Assembly (NCBI RefSeq): GCF_000499845.2
Contig: NC_023753.2
Location: 24,476,942 to 24,540,941 of the forward strand
DNA length: 64,000 nt
Reading direction: 5' to 3'
Source of the DNA: Phaseolus vulgaris
Taxonomy: Eukaryota; Streptophyta; Magnoliopsida; Fabales; Fabaceae
In this document: positions 23,076-33,561 of the stretch, in pieces
How the letters are laid out: every line of letters starts with the position of its first letter
How positions within the stretch are numbered: the stretch's first letter is position 1
The notes under the pieces: model-generated
Told to the model about the DNA's origin: nothing
The model's database searches: none
Seen by the model: the letters and a program-made list of their open reading frames with translations, nothing else
Program-made: the position numbers and the translations under genes

Positions 23076-23772
23076 TAAAAAAGTTGCCAAATTTTGAACT
23101 TTAACTTAATATTGTTAACTTTAAACTTATTTTAGTGTAGGAAATTGAGCAAATGTAAATATTTATAACTTTTTTTTACTGAGTCCAACGAACTAATAAC
23201 GAAGTCATACTTAACCACGGATGACCGTTAAATTAACCTTCCACAGAATGTGACACCTGGTAATGGATCCTTTGGGTTTGAATACGAATAAAATCATTTG
23301 TGGGAAAACTTGTCATCATAATTACAAATGATCGAAAGTAATATTAAGTGTAATTAGAAGGTTTGTTGCATCATATGGTACAACAATATTCGTCTTCAGT
23401 TCTTAGCATTAAAAAGTTCGCACATTGTTCAACTTAATGGAAGTGCATGTAATCCATTATGTTTCTACAATTATGAATGCTCCTAGGATCCACTAAAACA
23501 TGTAACAAATAACTACACAGAACATGAAGCTTCACATCCAACGCAGTCTCAACCACCATCATTTTGAAGTTCCACGAAAGTTGAACTCCCTCGACACATT
23601 TTCTCATTATGCATTACGTGCATCAAAGATATTGTATGAGTTTCTACAGGATGTCAAGGCCAACATGTTGAACAACCCAAAGCTACTCCTAAAAAATTAA
23701 TGTTAGTAATTTAAAACTAAATAAATGTAATAAAGTTAAAGTTCATAATTATTTCTCATAATTACCACTAAC
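23076..23772. other. Unassigned spacer
   Basis: AT-rich DNA between the 60-bp array and the inverted relic. No recognisable coding domain, RNA or element boundary. Confidence 0.35.
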
Positions 23773-24000
23773 CTACAGAACAGGAACGCAACCAGCCAAA
23801 TAAATTTCACGGCCATTCGTTTGGTTGTTATATACCTCAGATGATCGTGTTAAACTGGAAACTATTAAGTCATACACTGCACCGCCCCAATTGTATCTAT
23901 CCAATGCATCTAAATTATCTAAAACCTTAAAAGGAAATGAAGAAAAAGTTCTATAAGTCCTAGGCAAAAAGAAAACATGTAATAAAAGAAGTATGTACAA
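23773..24000 (-). pseudogene. Second copy (inverted) of the transposon-associated protein family
   Basis: Minus-strand blocks FLPRTYRTFSSFPFKVLDNLD, ALDRYNWGGAVYDLIVSSL and REIYLAGCVPVL align with the + strand relic at about 20155-20370 (FLFPSRMGLVLGGLFRVVDDL, GRFNWGGLVYDFLVQSM, HVCGCVYLMQ). It is therefore a homologous fragment in opposite orientation, with the 60-bp array between the two. Only this segment of the protein is readable. Confidence 0.6.
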
Positions 24001-24429
24001 TCAACAAAATTCATCAACATTTTTTTTCCTATAAACTCTGTTCCCCAATTTTTCCAAAAGAATGTTTATCTTTATGTCCTATCCTCCAAAGACCTTATTC
24101 ACCAACCCACCACCATCATTCTACAAACATAATTCTTCACCCACCACTCGCAACCCCAACGCGAAACAAACATCAACAACCTTAAAAGGTACTAAATGTT
24201 GTCTGATCCTAAAACAATTATCATCAACACTACACCTGCTAATCAATTCGCGAAGAAGAGGACTTCATATGTTCAATTCTTGTTCTAAGTGGAGCATCCA
24301 CTTAAAGGGGGTTTCCTCTATTCTTTGTCGCAGCAATGACGTTAAATTTCTATTGATGTTAACAATATGTTTAGGTTGCACTCTATGTCTTACTCGAATC
24401 TACAAAAATAAACGTGCAAGGGAAATGTT
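24001..24429. other. Unassigned region with a short open frame
   Basis: A frame of 153 codons (24062-24523, +) is open but has no domain I recognise, and its end runs into the ~210-bp repeat. I do not claim it as a gene. Confidence 0.25.
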
Positions 24430-25130
24430 TATTACAGATGTTCCTACTTGGGTCACCAGATGTTCCTACTTGGGTCACCACATACTGCAATCCTCTAAGT
24501 TGAGTGAATTATTGCTCACTTGACACTGCATGACACTCATGCCCTCTAAAGACCTGATCTAACACACTTTCTTCCCACATCATGCCCACCCCAACCAACA
24601 CGCACTTCACATTTCCAGAATAAGTTCGCATTGGGTCTGTACAAGAAGTCTAATGTGGGTCACTAGATGTTCCTACTTGGGTCACCACATACTGCAATCC
24701 TCTAAGTTCAGTGAATTTTTGATCACTGGACACTGCCCTAAACTCATGGACTCTCAAAACCTGATATAACACACTTTCTGCCCACATCATGCCCAACCCA
24801 ACCAACACCAACACGCTCTTTACATTTCCATAATAAGTTTGCATAGGGACTGTGCAAGAAGTATAATGTGGTCAATACATATTCCTACTAGGGTCACCAC
24901 ATACAACAATGCTCTAATTTGAGTGAATTTGTGATCACTGGACATCGCCCTACATCATGGACTCTAAAAACCTGATCTAACGCATTTTCTGCCAACATCA
25001 TGCCCACCCCACCCCAACCAACACCAACACACACTTCACATTTCTAGAATAAGTTTTCACAGGGACTGTGCAGGAAGTCTAATGTGGTAACCACATACAA
25101 CAATCATCTCAGTTGAGTGAATTTGTGAAC
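24430..25130 (+). repeat. ~210-bp tandem repeat, about 3.3 units
   Basis: Unit landmarks recur in order: gttcctacttgggtcaccacatac, then gtgaatt..tgatcactggacactgcc, ctgatctaacacactttctgcccacatcatgccca, ccaaccaacac.aca, and gggactgtgcaagaagt.taatgtgg. The ctgatctaacac landmark lies at about 24552, 24759 and 24970. Divergence between units is moderate. Further partial copies lie at 25575-25860. Confidence 0.85.
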
Positions 25131-26880
25131 AGGTATGGTATTAAATTCTAGCTCAAAATTTATGTACAGTGTTGAGTACTATAGAGAAAACCTCTGATTT
25201 GTTATACTATGTATTTTCTCAACCCTTATATTACTTGTTACAATGCTTGACAGATTTCGGAGGTTGTCAACAACATGAAAGACCTAATACATATATGTGC
25301 AGAACTCAGAGTTGGGGTAATAGGTAATTTGCGTGTAGTTTTTATGATGAGGTTACCCTATCGTGTTCTATTTTCAATTAATCTAGTTGTACGAAGCTGT
25401 TTTAATTTGGGCTTTTGGAATTATATTTTTACATTGGCCATTGGCCTTGCCTGCAAAGTGTTTCAAACAATTATCCTCTACTAACAACAGCCTCAAAGCT
25501 TAAGATGCAATAGATGCAGGAAATGGAGCACATGGCAAATGTTCATGGTCTCCCAACTGATACAAACACATTTAATAAGTTGATGGACTCTAAAAATTTG
25601 ATCTAACGCACTTTCTGCCCACATCATGCCCAGTCCAACCACATATTCCTACTAGGCTAACCACATATTACCAGTCCCTAAGTTGAGTGAATTTTTTGCT
25701 TACTTGACACTGCCATACACTCAAGGCTTCTAAAAACCTTATTTGACCCACTTTCTCCCTACCTCATGCCCCATCCCAACCAATCGGAACAGTCACGTGA
25801 CATTTGCAGAAAAAATTTTCTTGACATACTGCCAGTGTCTCAGTTGACTTAATTTTGTGGTTACTTTTCCACTTAGGAAGAAGATGGTTGTTATCTAAAA
25901 TACTTCATCGTAATACAAGTGGCTGAATCCAAGGAAAACATTGAGAAATTATGCCTTGGATATCCTACAAAAAACAAGCTTAATGGATTGTAAGCTCATT
26001 GACAACCCCATCGGTCCAAATCAAAAGTTAGCAAAGCAATCTTAGACAAAATGAAATCCTAAAACGTCTTGGGGAACAATTGGAAAACTCCTTTGTCTTA
26101 ACAATTACCAAATATTACCAACAATTACCAAACTCGTTTGTTCAATGATTAAAGCATACAATTTATATGCTCTACCTTCATCACTGTGAAAAACATTTAT
26201 CAATTTTATATCAGTATGTCTAGTAATAACAATAATACCAACAATTCAGCATTCATGGGAGAAAAGCTTCAAACTTCCTTCAACAGGAAACTCAAACTAA
26301 AGCTGAATCATCAAACCATACTTTAAAGATGCACAATACATGTTATTGTCACTCTAACAACTGTTGTAACATGACAATCCTAGTCAACGGTCTAGAACAA
26401 CATCAAAATCACACAACATCATGAAAATCACAGACCAACAATGTTTCACTTCATAATCCATTGAATAAAAAATGTATTACCTTTATCACCTAACCACCGT
26501 GAAAAGAGATGGAGGGCGTCCACCTTGCAAACACCGACCCATGACGATGACAGTGAAACTTGACGAAGAGCAAGGCATTGGAGAACTGAAGAAGAGCACG
26601 AAACTACGAGACAAGAAACCAATAAAAGAAGAAAGTGAAAGAGGTAACGGTGCATTGGAGAACCACATATCAAAAGAAGAAGAAATTGAAAAAGGGAAGG
26701 TATAGGTATATGTAAATCCCAATTTCCCCTAACCCTAATTTCACATTTGTACCAAAGATTAAACCTTTTCAAAAAGTTTCGTGGCCCCACAACAACAATT
26801 AAATATAACTTTTTTTCCCACCTACTAGAGCAACTACATAAGCAGTTGTTCAACCAACATTTTCCTTTTTTTTAAGTGTT
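25131..26880. other. Spacer with scattered copies of the ~210-bp repeat
   Basis: The part at 25575-25860 repeats landmarks of the 24430-25130 array (gatctaacgcactttctgcccacatcatgccca, gtcctactaggctaaccacatattacc). The remainder has short open frames on both strands (for example around 26440-26860) without recognised domains. Confidence 0.5.
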
Positions 26881-27480
26881 TACTGTTTTAATTTTAATAA
26901 TTGTATTTACGTTTTTTTTAGGTTTTCACTGTTTTGTTTATTTTTTATGTATTTAATGTTTATAATTTTTACAAATGTATTTATATTTTTATATTTTATT
27001 ATGTGTTTTTATTTTTAATATTTATAAATGTATATATATATATATATTTTGTTTTGTTTTTGTTTTTGTTAATGTGTTTACTATTTTCTAATTTTTATAA
27101 GAATATATATATATATATATATTTTATATTATGTGTTTACTTTTTTTTATTATTTGTGTTTGCTGGTTAGTTTTTTACTTTATGTGTTTACTTTTTTGAA
27201 TTTTATAAATATATTTTTTTGTTAATATGTATTTACTACTGTTTTTAAATTTTTTTATTATGTGTTTAGTATTTTTAATTTTAATAACTGTATTTATTTT
27301 TTCCGGTATTAATTGTTTTTTTTATGTGTTTATGGTTTTTAATTTTTGTAAATGTATTTAATTTTTTTTATTATGTCTTTATTATTTTGAATTTTTAATT
27401 ATTATGTGTTTACAATTTTTACATGTTTTATTATTATGTGTTTTCTGTTTTTAACTTTTATAATTTTGTTTAGATATATA
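26881..27480 (+). repeat. T-rich degenerate repeat tract with TA runs
   Basis: About 600 bp with strong T excess on the + strand. The motif TTATGTGTTTA(C/T)T recurs roughly ten times (for instance near 26998, 27069, 27127, 27180, 27258, 27325, 27372, 27404, 27435) at irregular spacing. Two (TA)n stretches lie at 27032-27049 and 27104-27121. The hydrophobic open frame at 26934-27170 is a composition artefact. Confidence 0.7.
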
Positions 27481-27829
27481 ACTAAATTTTTAATTTGATT
27501 TTAATTTTGTTAAATAGGCACTCTTATTTTGTATTGCAATTAAGTTCACGTTATTATGACTTTAAATAAATTTAGAATTAGTTATAAAAATATTGTTTAG
27601 TAGTAATAAAATAATTAATCATGTATAACTTTAATTATAAGGATTAAAGTAAATCCTAACCCTAACACTATCATTTACATAACCCTATTCCTAATTCAAT
27701 TGCAGTAATTTTAACTCAAAGTGGTTAGAGTTATTTGTAACATAAACTATTTCAAGCGTATCCATAAACTATTTTATGGTTGTCAATGACAAGGTCAAGA
27801 TTACATGTATAACGAGAACAATTGTCCAC

Positions 27830-29270
27830 CACTTTGGGACGACGACGCCATGTAAGAATTTGAGGATGCAATTGCAATTTATAATGATCTTGCTCGTGTG
27901 AACATGAATCTAATTGAAAAAATATAAGAAGAATTGAAAAGAAATACTGAACTTGAATCAGTGATGATCCTTTGCATAAGTGATGATCCTTTGCATCATT
28001 GCTTTTGGTTTGAATTTGTTGCGTATGTTAAGTGATACTGTGAATTCTATTACTGAGTTCGAACCAAGAAAATAGTGTCACAAACAAGAATTGATAGAGT
28101 ATTCGGTGACATTATTTGCATGAGACTAGAAACATTCATTCAATTATGTGAACGAATTAGGGCAACCGAAGTTGTTAATGATGCATATCGTTCAACACTT
28201 GAAGAACAAGTTTCTATATTTCTTCATATTATTGTATATAATGTCAAGAATCAAAGTATTTTATTTTTTTCCATCGGTTTAGAGAAACAGTTTCTCATCA
28301 CTTTCACAATGTATTAAATGCAATTTTGATGTTGGAAGGACAACTCATAAAACAAGCAGATGATATTCATGTTCAACCTCAAATCTTACACAATAACCAA
28401 TTTTTTTTCGTACTTTAAGGTATGTTTGTTACAAATTTTCTTTACAATTCTCATAATTTTTTTGTATCTGTATTTTGTTTAGACTTGAAATTTTGGTTAC
28501 CATTAGGATTGTTTAGGGGCCATTAATGTCACTCATGTACGTGTGAAGGTCTCACGTGCTGATACACCTCGTTTTCGAGGGAGAAAAGATTGGCCAACTC
28601 AAAATGAATTCGCAACTTGTGATTTGGACATGAAATTCACAAATGTTCTAGCCAGGTGGGAAGGAATAGCCTCAGATTTGAGGATATTGAAAAGGAAGCT
28701 TTCATAGGAGAGGATCCTTTGGTTATTTCGGAAGGTAAGTTTAATGTGTTTGAGAATTCATAAACAATAGATTCAAAGTTCATAATATACATAACTAATG
28801 GAGGCTTCCTTGGAATGTTTGTAGGAAAATACTATCTTGGAGATGTAGGTTTTATGTTAAAACCACAAATATTAACACCTTATTATGAGGCTAAATGCCA
28901 TTTGAAAGAGTACTCTCGAAGAGGACCACAAAATGCGAGATAATTATTTAATCATCGACATTCGTCGTTTAGAAATGTAATTGAAAGGACATTTGGTGTC
29001 ATGAAAAAACATTTCCCAATTATAGCAAGCAGGATTGAGTCACATTGCGATTTGCATACTATGACAAATATTGTTTTAGCTTGTTGTATTTTGCATAACT
29101 TCATGGGGTGGACAATGATGAGTTTTTGGTAGAAGAAGTGGATCGTGAATTGTTGCAACATGATATACAAGTTTCTGCTTATCAAGCCCGTGACGATGAT
29201 CATAGACTAGGTTCACACATTAGGGACACTATAACGAAAAAACAATACGGTAAGATTATGTAAACAATTG
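27830..29270 (+). pseudogene. PIF/Harbinger transposase relic
   Basis: Coding blocks on the + strand with frameshifts and one or more introns. They include RIDRVFGDIICMRLETFIQL, LEEQVSIFLHIIVYNVKNQ, a frame change near 28265, then HHFHNVLNAIL and, after an intron, DCLGAINVTHV, TPRFRGRKDWPTQNEFATCD, MKFTNVLARWEGIASDLRIL, YYLGDVGFML, LTPYYEAKCHLKEYSRRGP, FNHRHSSFRNVIERTFGVMK and ILHNFMG. This is the DDE_Tnp_4/HARBI1-type nuclease. In the family the first catalytic Asp lies in GAIDGTH; here the position reads GAINVTH (Asp to Asn), so the protein would be inactive even without the frame breaks. The Glu in NVIERTFG is kept. No terminal inverted repeats were identified. Confidence 0.83.
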
Positions 29271-29340
29271 ATATTGTAATAAATGTTGTTTTATATTATG
29301 CTTACTCTATTTGATACTAACTTTCATAATGCTTGTTTAG

Positions 29341-29630
29341 ATGGATCGCAGTAAAAGTGTTCAGCCAAGTTCATCCACTAGGTTCACACAGACAACAAAG
29401 TGGACCACAAATATGGATTTTATTTTGCTTAGTCATGGTGGATGAGGCACTACGAGGGTCGAGAATCGATGGCAACTGGACAACTCAGGGATATAATAAC
29501 ATTGTATAAGACTACCATATTATGAGACATGGTCGGGGTTTTTTTTATTCAAATCTTCATCTAACGACATAGGGTTACCTTGCTACTCACATCAATACAT
29601 ACAAGATTATAATTATACATAGGGATTAAA
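29341..29630 (+). pseudogene. Myb/SANT-like ORF of the Harbinger element
   Basis: An ATG at 29341 opens MDRSKSVQPSSSTRFTQTTK, then W-T-T-N-M-D-F-I-L-L and, after a frame change, RVENRWQLDN. The KWT..MD..LL…W pattern fits the Myb/SANT-like DNA-binding ORF (Myb_DNA-bind_3) that accompanies PIF/Harbinger transposases in plants. Several stops follow. Position immediately downstream of the transposase supports the call. Confidence 0.55.
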
Positions 29631-30220
29631 TGAACGTGGCGAATATGAAATATGATGGTCTATTGTTAACCCCTGGTACCATCCCTGAGGACATACATTT
29701 TGATTGTCAACATGCCCTATTAACCATGACAAGAGAAGAGGTGCATGGTCAAAACGTAAGAAATGTAGGTAGTTTGACTATGAATGACATACTACTTCAT
29801 TACATAAAAGTGCACATGTTGTGTCCTTGGGGAAGCAACTTCTCACAGCTGGTTCATGAAGATGTTTTCATGTTATAGTGCCTGAAAAGTAATGTAATGA
29901 TTAACTGACCTCATTGTATCATGCAACACATGATAACATGCCGTGAACATGATATGTCTCTTCCATATAGTTGTTTAACCACACACCTCATGTTGTTGTA
30001 TGACATGAACTTGACGGGAGAGTCATCAATCACGTTAGGGTGGAATAACTTCTTAGAAAAAATAACCATGAAGAAAATTAATATCTTTGAGGTCAATGGT
30101 GTGTGGCAATTTGGAAGGCCTCGCGACGAACAAGAACAAGAACACAAAGACATTCCATACCATAAGAATATGTTGCAGGCGATCATCCTTAACCCGAAAT
30201 CCCCTATGATTCGGCGATGT
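29631..30220 (+). pseudogene. Plant transposon-type ORF, 5' part, interrupted by a solo LTR
   Basis: Frames 29630-29878 and 29921-30223 read in sequence: YDGLLLTPGTIPEDIHFDCQ, SLTMNDILLHYIKVHMLCPW, then, after a short gap, SLPYSCLTTHLMLLYDMNL and INIFEVNGVWQFGRP. The layout resembles the domain often called 'putative plant transposon protein', but this is from memory. The C-terminal part seems to lie beyond the solo LTR at 31434-31566, where MRLDINTRLDRIEDRLHHLE reads before a stop, a coiled-coil tail common in that family. Confidence 0.5.
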
Positions 30221-31433
30221 TGATAAGTGTCAGATTTCAGTAATATTTCATATTAAAATATAGACACTTATGGATATTAATTGATAAAATAATCATAATA
30301 TAACTCCTAATTTATGAATTTAAACCTTTTTACATATTTTGTGTTTATAATTTGAATTAGAACGATTTATTCCCAAAATTGTGTTAATTTCATGATTTTA
30401 GGGAATAATGAAGATGAAAGGAAAAAAAGAAAATAAGCTAAAAAGGAAAAGTTGGAATGACCAACACTCACCCAAGCTCGCCCATGCTAGAAGCTCCCAA
30501 AGGATCTCACCCAAGCAAGATCACTCTAGTAACGTTGGACCTTTTCTCGTGCAACTCGCCCAGGCGAGCGCAATAACACCCATGCCCAATAACGCCTAAG
30601 CGAGAAGTCACTTAACCCAAGTCCAACTAAGTTAAATATGAAGCTTGAGCACAAACCTACTAGGATCATCGAGTGGATTGGAATCCAATTGGGAGAATAA
30701 AAGGTGCTAGAAACCCTCGAGGAGGCAATCGTCAAGGAGAAACATCTTGGTTCTTCTTTTCTTGCTCTTCATGCTTGTAAAAGCCAACATGAATGGCTAA
30801 TTCTATCCTTTGAGATTGAGAGTAATATGTTTAAAATCTTATGTATTGAGTTAATATTTAAATATAATATTTTGTTCTTGATTGATGATTGATATTGTCA
30901 TTTTATTTGTAATGCTTGTTTCTATGATCTAGATCCTTAGATTTGACTAGAAAGTACTTCTAAGTTTCTGGTCTAAATGATAATGCTTAACATATTTGAG
31001 TGCTCGGAATAGATTTGAAATGTTAATTGCTATCAATGTAATCGTAATGATAAGAAGTTTTTATAAATATACGAGGAATCGATATTTAGGAGACTCTCTT
31101 AATAATTTTGTATGTGAGAAATCAATATAAATGACTTTTATACGAGCATCAACATCAATCAAAGGATAAAATATTACCATGCTAGTTAAAATACAAAAGA
31201 GTAAGAAGGATGACCTCAATCCCAATTTTCCCAATTGAACCAACAAACTCTTGAATTGTTTTCTTTTCAATCATTGCAATCATAACAAACTCCCAACAAA
31301 TTTTATTATTTTATTTTTTATTTAGTAAATATTTTACTTAATTATTAATTGTTCCTTTTGAATTAGATATCCGTTCTTAGGGAAAAATTATAACTTCTAA
31401 CCACACAGTGCACTTATCTTAAAGTAGTTATCA
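30221..31433 (+). repeat. Solo LTR of family W with TSD GATGT
   Basis: A 1,213-bp LTR with inverted ends TGATAA…TTATCA, flanked by identical GATGT at 30216-30220 and 31434-31438. It is homologous along its length to 12839-14067 and to 52695-53295. It carries the same palindrome-rich zone (CTCGCCCAGGCGAG near 30555). No internal sequence, so a solo LTR. It splits the transposon-type ORF at 29631-31566. Confidence 0.92.
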
Positions 31434-31566
31434 GATGTTAACACAAATTTGGGGATAATTCAACATATACAAGAAAGTATGTCAAGCATGAGGTTGGATA
31501 TCAACACACGTTTGGACCGAATCGAAGATAGACTTCATCATCTTGAAGGCAATGAAAATCATTGAT
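31434..31566 (+). pseudogene. Plant transposon-type ORF, C-terminal tail
   Basis: A short open stretch ending in a TGA around 31564, reading SMRLDINTRLDRIEDRLHHL, a heptad-like charged tail. It begins immediately after the second TSD copy of the solo LTR, so it probably continues the frame ending at 30220. Confidence 0.45.
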
Positions 31567-32199
31567 TGTATTTTTAATGTGTTATTATTCTTTTTTAAAA
31601 ACACAATATCATGTATCTCCATTTTGATTCTAATGTAATGACTTATCTATTGTCTACGGTAGTCATTGACTATTTCATGTTTATTTAATATTTATTAATA
31701 ATAAATAAAGGTTTTTATTTTATTTGTTTTATTAGATACAAAAGTGAAATAAAAAATATAGATCAAAATAAAAATGATTAATTAATGTAAGTATGATTAT
31801 GATATGATGTTGTGAATATTTTGAAATAGAGTATTATTTATTTATGAGTAGTGATAATTTAACATCCAATGCTCCAAATTACATCTATCTTATGCATATT
31901 ATTTTACAAAAATACTCCTATCACATAAGTAATTCAAAGGTGTAATTTGGATCAAAGCAAAAATGGGGTGTGAAAAAATCATTTTTCTTTATTTATATCC
32001 GAGAAAGGGAAGAGAGAAGCGTGTGGAGGGCACGCGGAGAGGCGTAGAGTAGTAGTAGTAGCTTCATAGTAGGCGTGTCTGTTTCCACACCTTTCCACTC
32101 CCAATTCCTGTCAACATCATATCTGCTACTGCTTCACCTTTTTCTCATTCTAACTGCAACACCACATTGCTTCTTTTCATCATTCTCCACTTTACAAAA
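31567..32199 (+). promoter_or_regulatory. Upstream region of the DUF4079 gene
   Basis: AT-rich DNA preceding the gene. A TATA-like stretch (tttatttatatcc) lies at about 31986-31998, followed by a pyrimidine-rich leader up to the ATG at 32200. No other element recognised. The transcription start is inferred, not seen. Confidence 0.45.
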
Positions 32200-33561
32200 A
32201 TGGCCATGGCAGTTGCTTTCTCTCTCTCTTCTCCATCCTCAGCTCTGTTCCAGTCCCGCCACTCCTTCGCCAAGTGTCTCGCATCAAAGCAGAACTCACC
32301 CCTGCAACTGGAACACGTCAAATCCAGAGACAACACCCAAATCACCCTGCACTCTTTCTCTCCGTTCCCATTGCTCTGCGCCGCCGCTCTCTTACCCGGA
32401 GGTAAACTCTTCCAAACATTTCTCTTTTTTATTTTATTCCTAATATTCTATCATACCAATTTCTGCTATCTATCACAGGTGAAGCCGTGGGTTCCGTTTT
32501 TGGGCCTTTCGTTGACCTTGTCAAGTCCTGGAATCTTCCAGACTGGCTCGTTCATTGGGGTCACCCTGCCAACATGGTAACTAACACTAACTTAATGGAG
32601 TACTTTTTCCATTATTATCACTTCTGAGAATAAAATAATTACAACAAAAAATTTAAATTAATTTCTCTTTAATTAGTACAAGTTATAGTATCTTTCCATT
32701 ATTTTTATTTATTTTAATTTTTGTGCATGCTTATGAAGAAAGTTAGTTTGTTAATGGATTTTGCTGTTTTGACCTTCAGGCAGTTGTGCTCTTTGCCATG
32801 GGTGGCTATGGCACCTATTTGGGATTTCGGATTCGTTATTCTGATAATGTGGTATGTAATTCAAATCCTTTCCCGTTTCATTACTCACTGTAGATTTTTT
32901 ATGTTTTGAATATTTTGCAGGAGGAAAAGGCTAAGGCTAAGGATTTACACCCTAAGCTTTTAGCTGGTATGTTTTTCTTCTTTGCTTTTGGAGCTACCGG
33001 GGGAATAACAGCTCTACTCACTTCGGATAAACCCATTTTTGAGAGGTCATTTTTTAATCTCCGTCTTTTTTTTTATTGCAAGGTTTGCTTATTCATTTTC
33101 AACTGCAAATAAAACGAATAAGAATCATGTTGCTGTTTTTATGTTCTGTTGTTTGCTCGCAGTCCTCATGCTGTTACAGGCGTCATTGGCCTAGCTTTGT
33201 TGACAATACAAACTATATTGCCCTCACTCTTTGAGGTAATTCATTAATGCTTATTTCTTTCCTCTGTTACTTGCTAGTGGTAAACACTGAAGTTTGTTTA
33301 TGAATATCAAATGAGTTTATAAATGAAATTAGAGCTGTCTTGTTTTGAGCATTGTCAAGAAGCAAGTAAACCAAATTAATTCATGAACTGGATTATAAAG
33401 CCTTACATAATTCCATTTGTTTGTCCTTACTCTTGGTTCTTGAAAATGATATGCAGGGAAATCCCGGACTAAGGAATGTTCATGGTATCTTGGGTAGTGG
33501 TATCATGACACTTTTTCTAGTTCATTTTGCCCTTGGACTTCAATTAGGATTTAGTTACTAA
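32200..33561 (+). CDS. DUF4079-type plastid membrane protein, six exons
   Basis: Exons are 32200-32401, 32479-32576, 32780-32851, 32921-33045, 33163-33235 and 33457-33561 (TAA), all with GT-AG borders and consistent phase, giving 224 residues. The start MAMAVAFSLSSPSSALFQSR is Ser/Ala-rich with few acidic residues, as in a chloroplast transit peptide. The mature part has VFGPFVDLVKSWNLPDWLVH, the helix AVVLFAMGGYGTYLGFRIRY, a charged loop EEKAKAKDLHPK, then three more hydrophobic segments (LAGMFFFFAFGATGGI, VTGVIGLALLTIQTILPSLF, GIMTLFLVHFALGLQLGF) with conserved His. This fits the DUF4079 family of cyanobacterial and plastid membrane proteins, whose biochemical role I do not know. The gene appears intact. 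An upstream in-frame TTG at 32167 is not used as the start because the ATG at 32200 gives the transit-like N-terminus. Confidence 0.9.

Noticed and set aside
24062..24523. 153-codon frame
   Set aside because: No recognisable domain, and its end enters the ~210-bp tandem repeat; kept only as a note, not as a gene.
26934..27170. Hydrophobic 78-codon frame
   Set aside because: Phe/Ile/Tyr-only composition results from the T-rich tract.
32075..32443. 122-codon frame overlapping the first exon of the DUF4079 gene
   Set aside because: Different frame from the spliced model, which has consistent phases and conserved downstream exons; this frame ends in the intron.
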